From Planctomycetota bacterium (GTDB lineage Bacteria; Planctomycetota; Phycisphaerae; Phycisphaerales; UBA1924): a DNA stretch of 64,000 bases. Below are positions 51,702 through 60,702 of this stretch, piece by piece (the stretch's first letter is position 1; each line of letters begins with the position of its first letter). Location of the stretch: the NCBI GenBank assembly GCA_033763975.1, contig JANRJM010000017.1, positions 234,045 to 298,044 of the forward strand. Direction: 5' to 3'. Below the pieces are notes generated by a model. The model made no database searches. It was given only the letters and a program-made list of their open reading frames with translations, and was not told where the DNA came from. A program made the translations under genes and the position numbers.

Positions 51702-52641
51702 GCGGATAGCCTGCGAGCCAGTCGCGCCGGCGCCCCCAGATCTCCCGCCACACGGCGGCCCGTCGATCAAAGCCAGGCACGCCCAGAACGCCCAGAAGAC
51801 CCGTGATCGTCCGTCGACCAAACGCCCAGAGCCACAGCATCAGCAGGCCCCACCAGCGGGCGGGCACCGACCAATGCCTGCGCACGAGCGTCGACTTGGC
51901 CTTGGCCACGAGCATCATCTTGTCGGCCCGATTGCCGAAGCTGGCGCCGACGAGGTGCATGATGGTGGCTTGCGGCTGGATCACCGCTCGCAGGCCCAGT
52001 CGACGGGCGCGAAGACACAGGTCGGCCTCTTCGCCGTACATCCAGAAAGACGCATCAAAGCCGCCGAGCGCGTTCCAGTGCTCGCGGCGGATCAGCAGGA
52101 AGCAGCCGACGACGATGTCGACTTCTCGCACCGAGTCACGCTTCCACGCACCCATTCCTTCGGGGTTGAAGATCTCAGACGTGTGCAAGGCAGCGGCGAG
52201 CCCGCTGGCACGGCAGAACAAACTCCAAGGGGTGATCCGCCCCCAGCACGAGGCAATGTTCAGCGAGCCGTCCGGGAACACCGTTCGCCCGCCGAAGATT
52301 GCGTACCGCGGCGTTGACTTCGCGAACTCGAGCAGCCGATCGATGGCCCGGTCGTAGATCAGCGTGTCGGGGTTGAGCAGGAGCACCCACTCTTCGCCGA
52401 GCGTGGCCACCACCAGATTGTTGGCCTTGGCAAATCCGTGATTGACATCCGACCGCGTCAGGTCAACCCGGCGTCCGAACTCGGCTGCGATGGCATCCGC
52501 GGAGCCGTCCGACGATGCGTTGTCGTACACCACTACGCGGAAGCTGCCCGGCGCCGTCTGCTCGAAGATGGACCGGAGGCATGCGAGCGTGAGCTCGCGT
52601 GTGTTGAAGCTGATGATCACGATGGCGAGTTCGTGATTCAC
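51694..52641 (-). CDS. Family 2 glycosyltransferase (WbbL-like)
   Basis: This 315-residue GT-A enzyme (GTG start) has LAIVIISFNTRELTLACLRSIFEQ, VYDNASSDGS, LLLNPDTLI and GGFDASFWMYGEEADLCLRARRLG, as in WbbL-type rhamnosyltransferases. A C-terminal helix region rich in Trp and Leu suggests membrane contact. It is coupled to Wzy by a GTGA overlap. The rhamnosyl specificity is only a family tendency. Confidence 0.88.
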   Translation of the reverse strand: MNHELAIVIISFNTRELTLACLRSIFEQTAPGSFRVVVYDNASSDGSADAIAAEFGRRVDLTRSDVNHGFAKANNLVVATLGEEWVLLLNPDTLIYDRAIDRLLEFAKSTPRYAIFGGRTVFPDGSLNIASCWGRITPWSLFCRASGLAAALHTSEIFNPEGMGAWKRDSVREVDIVVGCFLLIRREHWNALGGFDASFWMYGEEADLCLRARRLGLRAVIQPQATIMHLVGASFGNRADKMMLVAKAKSTLVRRHWSVPARWWGLLMLWLWAFGRRTITGLLGVLGVPGFDRRAAVWREIWGRRRDWLAGYPHG

Positions 52642-54014
52642 GCGGAGATCGCGAGCTGCGTGAAGCCGCGCGGGGGCGCCGGCTCGGCGGCGCGCACGCG
52701 GGGCGTAGACTGCTCGAATGTGCTCGCCACGGCGGCAAGGGTAAAGAACCACACGAGCGGCGCCTGCCCGAAGTACGACACGCCCAGAAAGTTAATGCAG
52801 TGCACAAAGAGGCTGACGCCGAGCGCCCACACGAAGAACGTGGGCAGGCGTTGCCCTTCTGTCGACATCCGGACTCTGCCGACCATCGCGAACGCGACGG
52901 CAATGATGGCGATGAAGAGCATGAGCGACAACGCCCCTCCTCGCACGCCCTCGAGAATGTAGTGGTTGGTGATGTCCTGAGCTCCCCAGAACCAGTGAGC
53001 GGTGGAGGACGTGCCGATGAGTGCCCACTCGTCGAAACGGTGGATGGCGCTGTCGATCAGGCGAAAGCGAAAGTAACTCGTGCTGCCCTGGGCGAGGCTG
53101 ACGCGGGAGATGAGGTGCCATACCGGCGCCTCCATGACAAAATGAAGTAGCACGAGCAATGCGCCGGCTGCCAGGCGCACCGCGAACATGCGCCGTCGGA
53201 GCACGTAGAACGCCGCTCCGATGCCGGCGGCGAGCACGCCAGCCACAGGTGTACTGGAGGCGCAGAAGAACACAATCGCCAGCACGCACGCGATGCCGAC
53301 AAGGCCCGCGAGCCGCAGCCACCCGTGCGCAAACCAGAGCACGCCCATGAGCGGAAGCACACTTGCCCAGAAGCAGCCGGCGATGATCGGATGAGAGAAC
53401 GCGCCCTGGCAGCGGAGGCGGCCTTCTCGGATTGCGGTAACGGCAGGCACTCCTCCGAACACCGAGAACATGTTGCGCCCAGTGGACTTTTCGAGCGCGA
53501 AGAACGCGCACACCGGGGCGGCAGCGAGGACGAACCCGACGATCGCGCGGACGATGTCCGCGCGCGTGCGAAGGAGCACTCGCATCAGGAAGTAGAGCCC
53601 GACGGTGTCAAAGGTCATCCCGAGTTGGAAGATGAGCGCCTGAGGCGTCATGTGCTGGAGCGTGTACATCGCCGTACGGACCACGCTGAACCCGAGGACG
53701 AGCGCGTCGAGGCGGTTCCAGGAGACATCCGACGCCTCTCGGCGCATCGCCACCCGCACAAAGCCGACGGCGACCAGGATGCGAAGGATGTTGAAGTCCA
53801 GCCCGCCAACTACGATCCGCTGCGCCGTCGCGACGAAGCACGCGAGGAAGATCAGCGGCAAGATCGCCCAGCGGCGTGGGAGCAGAAGCATGAAGAGCGC
53901 GGCGGCGCCCGTCATTCCTGCGCCGAGCGGATTCATGGTGTTCTGGTTCGACCACTTGGTCCCGAACGCGTCAAGCACCCGAACATCCTGCGCGAGGGTG
54001 AGGAGATCGATCAT
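52638..54014 (-). CDS. O-antigen ligase/Wzy-type polysaccharide polymerase
   Basis: This 458-residue protein has about ten to twelve hydrophobic helices and a large loop between them, with RCQGAFSHPIIAGCFWAS and LIGTSSTAHWFWGAQDITNHYILEGVRGG. The latter is the conserved region (tH.....l....G) of the Wzy/O-antigen ligase superfamily. It polymerises lipid-linked repeat units in the periplasm. ATGA overlap with the FrhB-like gene. Confidence 0.85.
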   Translation of the reverse strand: MIDLLTLAQDVRVLDAFGTKWSNQNTMNPLGAGMTGAAALFMLLLPRRWAILPLIFLACFVATAQRIVVGGLDFNILRILVAVGFVRVAMRREASDVSWNRLDALVLGFSVVRTAMYTLQHMTPQALIFQLGMTFDTVGLYFLMRVLLRTRADIVRAIVGFVLAAAPVCAFFALEKSTGRNMFSVFGGVPAVTAIREGRLRCQGAFSHPIIAGCFWASVLPLMGVLWFAHGWLRLAGLVGIACVLAIVFFCASSTPVAGVLAAGIGAAFYVLRRRMFAVRLAAGALLVLLHFVMEAPVWHLISRVSLAQGSTSYFRFRLIDSAIHRFDEWALIGTSSTAHWFWGAQDITNHYILEGVRGGALSLMLFIAIIAVAFAMVGRVRMSTEGQRLPTFFVWALGVSLFVHCINFLGVSYFGQAPLVWFFTLAAVASTFEQSTPRVRAAEPAPPRGFTQLAISA

Positions 54015-55279
54015 CGCGTCTCGCCCAGGGCCACCCGGCTCCGCAGGCCCCGTCGGAGCGTCCGCCGCAGCGTGCCGACGGTCGACTGCGCCTTGGCCTT
54101 GGCCGTCAGCTCACTCCACCAGAAGCGCGCGGTGGGGAACCCGTGATACCTCGGCCGCGGCAGACGCGCCACGCGCAGCGCCAGCATCTGCCCCCACAGG
54201 CGTCCGCGCGTTCGCAGCAGGTTGGGCTGGCTGCGCGGCAGCAGTTCGGCGTCCTCTCGCTCGAGCACCAGGTACCCCGCCGCCGCGGCGTCTTCGATCG
54301 CACGCTGACCCCGCGCCGTCCGCGCGATGATCAACGACCGCCCGGCCTCGCCCTCCTTGGGCGCCTGGTGCCACGGATCACCGACCGAAACATCGGCGAA
54401 CTCGCCCGTGTGGTCGGGACAGATGTAACACCGCCACTGGCGATACCGCTGCAGGAAGTCCCACGACTCGTCGTAGGTGAGGCTCGCCTCGCGCGCGTCG
54501 CCCGCCGGGCCGTTCCACCGTGCCGTCCAACGACCCGGCCACCCGTTGCCGCGATAGCGCAGCGACGTGACGGTCGATGGATCCTCGACGCCGACCTTCT
54601 TCAGCAGGTCGAGCGTGCCGCGCGTCGACGGCGTGCCGGCACAGAAGAACGCGATCGTCAGCCCGAGGCGTTCGTCGAGCCCCGGCACCAGCTTCCGCGC
54701 CTTCTCCGCCCCGGCGACGTCGCACGGCTTGCCGATGAACACGCACGCGCCCGGCGCCCCCGCGATCAGCCCGAGCCCGTCGCACGGGCTCGCCGGCGCG
54801 TAGCGCGAGCCCGTGCGCGCGAGCAACTCCTCGCGCGAGCGGCTCATGACGGTCTCGTTGAGGTACGGCACATCGGCGCGCGCTGCGGCGTGGAGCACGC
54901 CGTGCATGCCTCCGCGCTCGATCGCCCAGAGCGCGAGCGCCGACGCCGCCCCGCCGCTGGAGCCCGCGTGCCGGATGGCCGCGTCGCCCGCGTGCCCCTC
55001 CCACACGCGCCGCACGGGCCCCCAGGCGTCGCGCAGCGCGCGGACGAGCGCGGGGTCGCGCTCGTCGAAGGTGTGACGCAGTTCGATGCCCGGGCACGCG
55101 GCGAGCGCCCGGCGCGAGCCGCCGTCGGTGCCGTCGCCCGTCAGCACGGGGCGCCGTCCGTGCCCGATGGCGTCGGTCATGCGGATCGTGCCCGGGCTGA
55201 CCGACGCGCACACGCCGCAGCCGGAGCAGAGCTGGTACTCGGCAACATCGCGGACGGAGTTGATGACGGGGAGCATCAT
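54011..55279 (-). CDS. FrhB-like Fe-S flavoprotein of polysaccharide loci
   Basis: This 422-residue protein begins with a ferredoxin-type Cys set (Cys18, Cys21, Cys24 in CSGCGVC). A coenzyme F420 hydrogenase/dehydrogenase beta-subunit-like core follows (GSSGGAASALALWAIERGGMHGVLHA, VFIGKPCDVAGAEK, FFCAGTPSTRGTLDLL, and WRCYICPDHTGEFADVSVGD with more Cys). Such proteins occur with polysaccharide pyruvyl transferases in many bacterial surface loci. Redox activity on a sugar or carrier is plausible, but the substrate is unknown. F420 use is not implied. Confidence 0.82.
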   Translation of the reverse strand: MMLPVINSVRDVAEYQLCSGCGVCASVSPGTIRMTDAIGHGRRPVLTGDGTDGGSRRALAACPGIELRHTFDERDPALVRALRDAWGPVRRVWEGHAGDAAIRHAGSSGGAASALALWAIERGGMHGVLHAAARADVPYLNETVMSRSREELLARTGSRYAPASPCDGLGLIAGAPGACVFIGKPCDVAGAEKARKLVPGLDERLGLTIAFFCAGTPSTRGTLDLLKKVGVEDPSTVTSLRYRGNGWPGRWTARWNGPAGDAREASLTYDESWDFLQRYRQWRCYICPDHTGEFADVSVGDPWHQAPKEGEAGRSLIIARTARGQRAIEDAAAAGYLVLEREDAELLPRSQPNLLRTRGRLWGQMLALRVARLPRPRYHGFPTARFWWSELTAKAKAQSTVGTLRRTLRRGLRSRVALGETR

Positions 55280-56385
55280 GCCTGGCCGGTGGAAGTGCCC
55301 ATGGCGGGTTCACCGCGAAGGGAGACCGCGTGATGCGTGGTGCCGCGGAGCACGTCGCGGAGGGCGGCTTCGAATCGGTCGGTGGCGGCGTCCCATGAGA
55401 ACGCGCGGACCGTCTCTCCGCCCGCGGCCCGCAGGCGAAGTCGCAGGGGCTCGTCGTTCAGCACGCGCCGGACCTGTTCGATGCACGCACCGATGTCGCC
55501 CACAGGGAAGAACAGCCCGTTCTGGTCCGGACGGATCACCTCGCGGCTGCCCGCCTGGTCCGTCGAGACGACCACGGCGCCGCAGGCCATCGCCTCCAGC
55601 ACCGGGCCGGGCAGTCCCTCGTCGCGGCTCATCAACAGCCATACCTTCGCGCGGTTGTACAACCGGCGCGCTTCATCGACGGGCGGCAGCCGTCGGAACT
55701 CATCGCACGCGAGCGCCGGGGGGCGTTCCGCGGCGGAAAAGATGTACCGGCGCACGCCCGGCAGGTCGCGCGCGATGCGGTCCATGACGCGAACGATGTC
55801 GTCCGGGCACTTGGCAGGGTTGGAGCTGAAGATCGTGCCGACGCCATCGCGCACGACGTCGGAGGTCTCGAAGTAGGCGTCGGTGTCGATGCCGTTCGGC
55901 ACGATCCACACATGAGGCACGCCGAACTCGCGCATGAGGATGTCGGCGGAGGTGCGGGCAACGGAGAAGGTGGGCATCTCGCCGAGCCAGGCGCGGTTCA
56001 TGCGGGCGGGGTCATGACGCTGCAGACCGTGGTTGAACCGCACGCGGACAACGTCGTGCGTCAGATCTCGAACTGCGGGAACGACATAGGAACCCACCGC
56101 CACAACGACCTCTCCCGGCTCGAACGCGAGCGCGTTGAGGTCGCGGAACGGCGCTACGGGGCCGGCAAAGTTCTCGACCCAATCGTCCTTCGCGCGAGGT
56201 CCGGCCTGGAGCCGCCGGACAATCTGGCGGCCCCACGCGCGGATGCCGCCAGAACGTCCGACCGCAAGACGTACTCGGTGCCCACGGCGGAGGAGGTGAT
56301 TGCCGAGGTCCACCGTCACGCGCACACCCCCGGACCGATTCCGCCCGGGCAGCACGAACGTCATCGGCGGGAGTTGCGAGCTCAC
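55276..56385 (-). CDS. Family 4-like glycosyltransferase (GT-B)
   Basis: This 369-residue enzyme has VLPGRNRSGGVRVTVDLGNHLLRRGHRVRLAV near the N terminus and the nucleotide-sugar site VWLLMSRDEGLPGPVLEAMACGAVVVSTDQAGSREVI, where the Glu of EGLPGPVLEAMA is typical of GT4 retaining enzymes. The GTG at 56385 overlaps the flippase stop (GTGA). It adds a sugar to the repeat unit; donor unknown. Confidence 0.88.
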   Translation of the reverse strand: MSSQLPPMTFVLPGRNRSGGVRVTVDLGNHLLRRGHRVRLAVGRSGGIRAWGRQIVRRLQAGPRAKDDWVENFAGPVAPFRDLNALAFEPGEVVVAVGSYVVPAVRDLTHDVVRVRFNHGLQRHDPARMNRAWLGEMPTFSVARTSADILMREFGVPHVWIVPNGIDTDAYFETSDVVRDGVGTIFSSNPAKCPDDIVRVMDRIARDLPGVRRYIFSAAERPPALACDEFRRLPPVDEARRLYNRAKVWLLMSRDEGLPGPVLEAMACGAVVVSTDQAGSREVIRPDQNGLFFPVGDIGACIEQVRRVLNDEPLRLRLRAAGGETVRAFSWDAATDRFEAALRDVLRGTTHHAVSLRGEPAMGTSTGQA

Positions 56386-57851
56386 GCGCCGCTGCTCCCC
56401 GCCGGCCGGGCCAGCCGATACTCGCGCCACAAGCCCCCCAGCGACTCGCCGCCCGCCAGGCGACGGAAGCACTCATGGAACACGGGGTACAGCAGCACAC
56501 CAGAAACCACTCCCGCGGCGCCGCCGGCAATCCATGAGTGGGGCTGCCCGGTGATCCAGTGAACCGCGGCGCACATCGCAAGCCCGGCGGCGAGCGGCGC
56601 CAGAATCGGCTGAAGCAACTCCGAGACCGGCGGGCCCTCCAACCGGCGCGACACAGCGCGGACGAGCGTCACGGTGTACACCAGCCGGCGCACCCCCACC
56701 GCCGCGGCGACCCCCACGAGGCCAAAGGGCGTTGCGAGCGCGACGACCGCGAGCGACACGATCAACCCGAATGTCTGGATGCGAAGCAGGAAGTTCAGAT
56801 CCTGCCGCGCGGTTGCGACGGCGCCGACGATCGGATCGACCCACATGAGGCACGCCCCGATCGCAAGGATCTGCATGAGGGGCGTCACGTGGTCCCACCC
56901 GGGGCCCGCGACAACACGAATCACCACCTCGCCCAGCGCGGCGGCGCCGCAGTACACGGGAACGAGCGCGAGGGCCCCCAGGCCGAGCGAGCGCCGCGCC
57001 TGACGCCACAGTTCCGGCACATCGGACTGTGCGCGGGCGAAGCGTGGGAATGCGACGGTGCCGACCACGCTGGTGAACATCGCCGACAGAATCTCCACCA
57101 CCTTGCGGGCGACGGCGTACACACCCACGTCTCGCAGCGGCATGCCGAGGCTCACGACGAAGACGTCGGCGTTGTCGCGGGCATAGGCGAGTGCCTTGGT
57201 CAGACAGATCTTCCAGCCCGTGACGTACAGCTGCAGCAGCACCGACCACGCGACCCGCCCGGACGGACGCCACCCGCTGGTGGCCCAGAGCATCACCGTG
57301 CCGACGAATGACGTCACGATGTACTGCAGAATGATCGACCACGGGCCGGCGCTCATGAACGCCGCGCAGATGCCCGTGGCGACGCCGCACGTCGTCGCGA
57401 CGATGCTCCGGACGGCTAGGGCCTTGAATCGGAGCTCGCGGGTGAGAATCGCAGCATGAAGGCGACCGAACGACGAGACAAGAAAGGAGATGGCCCCGCC
57501 GACGGAGAGGTCGGCGATCTCCTGGCTCCACCACCGCCCGCCACCCAGGTGAGCCCCGATCTGGGCGCCTACTGCCACAACGAACGCGAGCACAAAGGCA
57601 AGCAGAACGTTGCTCCAGAACCCGGCGGTGAGCTCCTCGCGGGAAACCTCCTTGCGGATGATGATCGCGAAGCCGAGGCCCTGGCTGGCGATCATGTCGG
57701 CAAGTCCCACCGCGAGCATGGTGACCGCGACAACGCCAAACACCTCGGGATCGAGCAGGCGCGCCAGCACGCCGAAGCCGACAGCGCCGGCGAGCTTCGC
57801 GTACCACTTCTCGATCGTGACCCATCCGACCTGGGCGACGGCCTTCCTCAC
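56382..57851 (-). CDS. Wzx-type polysaccharide flippase
   Basis: This 489-residue protein of the polysaccharide transport/MOP superfamily has about twelve to fourteen transmembrane segments. RKAVAQVGWVTIEKWYAKLAGAVGFGVLARLLDPEVFGVVAVTML at the N terminus is diagnostic, followed by a mid-protein NADVFVVSLGMPLRDVGVYAVARKVVE. It flips lipid-linked repeat units to the periplasm for Wzy. The GTG at 57851, overlapping the FkbM stop, is preferred; an ATG at 57920 lies inside the FkbM gene. Confidence 0.9.
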   Translation of the reverse strand: MRKAVAQVGWVTIEKWYAKLAGAVGFGVLARLLDPEVFGVVAVTMLAVGLADMIASQGLGFAIIIRKEVSREELTAGFWSNVLLAFVLAFVVAVGAQIGAHLGGGRWWSQEIADLSVGGAISFLVSSFGRLHAAILTRELRFKALAVRSIVATTCGVATGICAAFMSAGPWSIILQYIVTSFVGTVMLWATSGWRPSGRVAWSVLLQLYVTGWKICLTKALAYARDNADVFVVSLGMPLRDVGVYAVARKVVEILSAMFTSVVGTVAFPRFARAQSDVPELWRQARRSLGLGALALVPVYCGAAALGEVVIRVVAGPGWDHVTPLMQILAIGACLMWVDPIVGAVATARQDLNFLLRIQTFGLIVSLAVVALATPFGLVGVAAAVGVRRLVYTVTLVRAVSRRLEGPPVSELLQPILAPLAAGLAMCAAVHWITGQPHSWIAGGAAGVVSGVLLYPVFHECFRRLAGGESLGGLWREYRLARPAGSSGA

Positions 57852-58666
57852 GCGGCGCCGGCTCCCGGGATCTCGCCCTTCGCCGAAGCCACCCCGCGTC
57901 GAGCCAACTGCATGCCCCATCGGACCATCCGGCTCGGGCCAAGAGCGAGCATTCGCTCGGACGTGCTCACCGATGGTGCCCGTGTGTTGACGAACAGCCA
58001 GTTCAGATGGTCTTTCCAGATGGAATGACGGCTGCGCGCGCTGATGCCGTCAAATCGCCCGCCGACGAAGCCCAACGACCGCAGATGCGAGACGACATCC
58101 CGCACATCCTGTTCACTCCCCACGCCCGCGAGGTTGTGGAACTCGACCGTCACCTGATCGCAGCGGGCGAGGATCTCGGGAGGTGTGTGCCGCAGCAGCC
58201 CGAGCTCGGCGCCTTCGATGTCAACCTTGAGCAGGTCGACATGGGGGAGCGCGAAGTGCTCGAGAATCTGCGCGAGTGTCATGCCGCGGACCGTGACACA
58301 TCCGGGCCGGGATGGGCCGGAAAGGGCTGATCCGGAACTTGCCGGGCCGGCACCGGCGACGACGCGGGACGCTTCCGGATTGTCATCGATCTGGAAGGTG
58401 ACATCGCCCGGGACGGAGACGGCGGCCGCGTGGAGCACATGATCGCCGAAATCGGCCCGAAGAGCGTCGGCAAGGGCTGGATTGGCCTCGACCATGCGCG
58501 TCGGACAACCGAATCGCGACCGAATGGCGCGCGAGAATCCTCCGACGTTCGCCCCGAGGTCGAGGACGGTCGACCGCGCGGTGAGTACCGGAATGAAGGT
58601 GTGCCCGTGCAGCTTGACGACTCGAAGAAGCCGTTCGGAGAGCGATTGCCTGATGCTGCGTGTCAC
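57848..58666 (-). CDS. FkbM-family methyltransferase
   Basis: This 272-residue SAM enzyme has VLDLGANVGGFSRAIRSRFG, the strand-2 acidic VEANPALADAL and VDLLKVDIEGAELGLLRH, the last being the FkbM hallmark. It methylates a hydroxyl or other group of a sugar in the repeat unit. The GTG at 58666 follows GAGGAG by 8 bases. It starts 12 bases after the upstream glycosyltransferase gene, so it is the first gene in this run not linked by overlap. Confidence 0.88.
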   Translation of the reverse strand: MTRSIRQSLSERLLRVVKLHGHTFIPVLTARSTVLDLGANVGGFSRAIRSRFGCPTRMVEANPALADALRADFGDHVLHAAAVSVPGDVTFQIDDNPEASRVVAGAGPASSGSALSGPSRPGCVTVRGMTLAQILEHFALPHVDLLKVDIEGAELGLLRHTPPEILARCDQVTVEFHNLAGVGSEQDVRDVVSHLRSLGFVGGRFDGISARSRHSIWKDHLNWLFVNTRAPSVSTSERMLALGPSRMVRWGMQLARRGVASAKGEIPGAGAA

Positions 58667-58678
58667 CGTGTTCGCTCC

Positions 58679-59644
58679 TCAGCCGCGCGCCTGTGCCATG
58701 CGCGCGAGTTGCCGCTTGCGACGGCGCTTCAACCACGGATTCCCGAGTAGCCGGGCGGCACCGATGCGCGCGCGATTTCGCAGCGATCGATCGAGTGCGA
58801 GGGACCGCTCGAACGCGGCGCCGGCGCTCCGGCTGTCGCCATTCAGAAGATGCGCGCAGCCCAGCTCGAACGTGTAGTCTTTGAGACGTCGCTGGCACAC
58901 CGCGTAGTGGGGGTGCCCAACCCCGAGCCTCGACACGAGCCGCTCGTAGATGACGATGAGGGCGCCGTAGCTCCGCAGCGGCTTCTGCGACCATTCTGCC
59001 GATAGGTTCGCACCCCCATCCTCACGTCGGATCACTCGCACCAGGCGCCGTCCATCGATGACCCACCGATGCTGAAGCGCCAGTCGTGTGCCGATATCAA
59101 AGTCTTCATAGAACAGGTCCGGCGTAAAGCCCCCCACTTCGGCCAGCACATCGCGGCGCACCACCATGGACTGTGCGAAGAAGCACGAGGCGAGCGCCCA
59201 GCCGAATGGGTCGGAGGTTTCCTCGCCTCCCGGTGCGGCCGAGCGTCCACGCACTTCGAACATCCCCTGCGTTCGCCCGGAGGGGCTGACAAGTGTCGCG
59301 TCCGTGGCGATCACCTGGGCGTGCGGAAATCTCGCGATGACCTCGCGAGTGCTCGCGATCTTCTCGGGCTCGTACGCATCGTCATCATCGAGAAATGCGA
59401 CCCAACTTCCGGTCGCCGCCTCGATGCCGGTGTTCCGAGCACGGCTCAGCCCACCGTTCTCCCGGCGGACGTATCGCACCGGCGCCGGGAACGCGCCGAC
59501 CACTTCCGCGGTGTTGTCTTTGCCGCCATCGTCGACGACGACAATCTCGTCCGGAACCGACGTCTGCTTCAGCGCGCTGCGGATCGCATCGCTCACCAGG
59601 GCCGCGCGGTTGTACGTCGGTATAACAACGGAGATGGTCGTCAT
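58679..59644 (-). CDS. Family 2 glycosyltransferase
   Basis: This 321-residue GT-A enzyme starts ISVVIPTYNRAALVSDAIRSALKQT and has VVDDGGKDNT, NGGLSRARNTGIEAATGSWVAFLDDDDAYEPEK (DxD) and DLFYEDFDIGTRLALQH. The C-terminal 60 residues are basic (KRRRKRQLARM), which may give membrane contact. The ATG at 59644 overlaps the pyruvyl transferase stop. Confidence 0.9.
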   Translation of the reverse strand: MTTISVVIPTYNRAALVSDAIRSALKQTSVPDEIVVVDDGGKDNTAEVVGAFPAPVRYVRRENGGLSRARNTGIEAATGSWVAFLDDDDAYEPEKIASTREVIARFPHAQVIATDATLVSPSGRTQGMFEVRGRSAAPGGEETSDPFGWALASCFFAQSMVVRRDVLAEVGGFTPDLFYEDFDIGTRLALQHRWVIDGRRLVRVIRREDGGANLSAEWSQKPLRSYGALIVIYERLVSRLGVGHPHYAVCQRRLKDYTFELGCAHLLNGDSRSAGAAFERSLALDRSLRNRARIGAARLLGNPWLKRRRKRQLARMAQARG

Positions 59645-60702
59645 GACGGCTGCATCACCTCGGCCAGCGACCGCGCAAGCCACTCGCGCGACGCGGCAAT
59701 CTTCGGCCCCAGCGACTCCTCCGCCGCTCGCCCGGCACGCTGGGCCTCAACCGCGTACAGAGCCTCCGCCGGCGTCGCAGGGACGAGCGCCCCGGTGACG
59801 CCGGCATCTCGCAGCAGCGCGGTTACCTTCGGCACTCGGTTCTTGGTCGGGAAGCACAGCACAGGAACCCCGAACTTCAGCGGCACGACTGCCCCGTGGA
59901 AGTACGTCGTGACAACGCACGACGCGTTGCGAAGAGCGGCCATCCACTGCCACGGGTCGGGTGCCGGCACACGGGTACCCCCGTTGAGTCGATACTGGAG
60001 CGTCACGAGGCGGAGCTTGAGCGACGCCGCCACTTCTCGCGCGAGCGATGCCGCCCGGGTATCAAGGTTGCCGAACACGGCGAGGTATGGTTCGCGCACA
60101 GGGCGCCAGGCCAGGTGGCTGTCGCGCACCTCTGCAAAGTCGTGCAGCAGCACCGGGTCTACCACGCGCGCGAGCGGCCGATCGGTCACGGTGCGGACGA
60201 CCGCCTCCGTGAACTCGTCTCGAACCGAGATCGCCGCATAGCCGGAAAGCACCTGTCGTATCCGAGGCCCGTCCGACCCGAAGTTGCTCGTCGCGCCAGC
60301 GCTGGGAGCGTAGCTGATGCGCGGCGTGCCCACGCCGGGCAGGTCGAGGAAATACACCGGGTCGTACCCCTGCACCGGCCCGGTGAACCATACCTGATCG
60401 CTGCCCGTCACCAGCACGTCGTACTGCTCGGCAACCCTGGCCACGTCATCCACCGAGCGAAGGCGCGACCCGCTCGTACGGACGTGATCGCGCACGAATG
60501 CTCGCGCGCGCCGACTTCGGAGCCACTTCGTCGGGCGAGGCGGAAAGACACCGACGCGGTATACCCCGTCCAGGTGCTGGTTCGTGTAGTTGATCGCCAC
60601 GGCATCGTGCCCGAGCGCCTCAAGTGCCCGCTGCAGCGCGTACGCCTGGAGCATGGCCCCGTAGTTCGGCACGTCAAAGATGGTCACGACGCCGATCTTC
60701 AT
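59641..60702 (-). CDS. Polysaccharide pyruvyl transferase family protein (first of two)
   Basis: This 353-residue protein has IGVVTIFDVPNYGAMLQAYALQRALEALGHDAVAINY, LVTGSDQVWF, APSAGA, ISVRDEFTEAVVR and CVVTTYFHGAVVPLKFGVPVLCFP. These are the signatures of CsaB-like pyruvyl transferases, which put a ketal pyruvate from PEP on a sugar. Such pyruvates give negative charge. It overlaps both neighbours by 4 bases. Confidence 0.88.
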   Translation of the reverse strand: MKIGVVTIFDVPNYGAMLQAYALQRALEALGHDAVAINYTNQHLDGVYRVGVFPPRPTKWLRSRRARAFVRDHVRTSGSRLRSVDDVARVAEQYDVLVTGSDQVWFTGPVQGYDPVYFLDLPGVGTPRISYAPSAGATSNFGSDGPRIRQVLSGYAAISVRDEFTEAVVRTVTDRPLARVVDPVLLHDFAEVRDSHLAWRPVREPYLAVFGNLDTRAASLAREVAASLKLRLVTLQYRLNGGTRVPAPDPWQWMAALRNASCVVTTYFHGAVVPLKFGVPVLCFPTKNRVPKVTALLRDAGVTGALVPATPAEALYAVEAQRAGRAAEESLGPKIAASREWLARSLAEVMQPS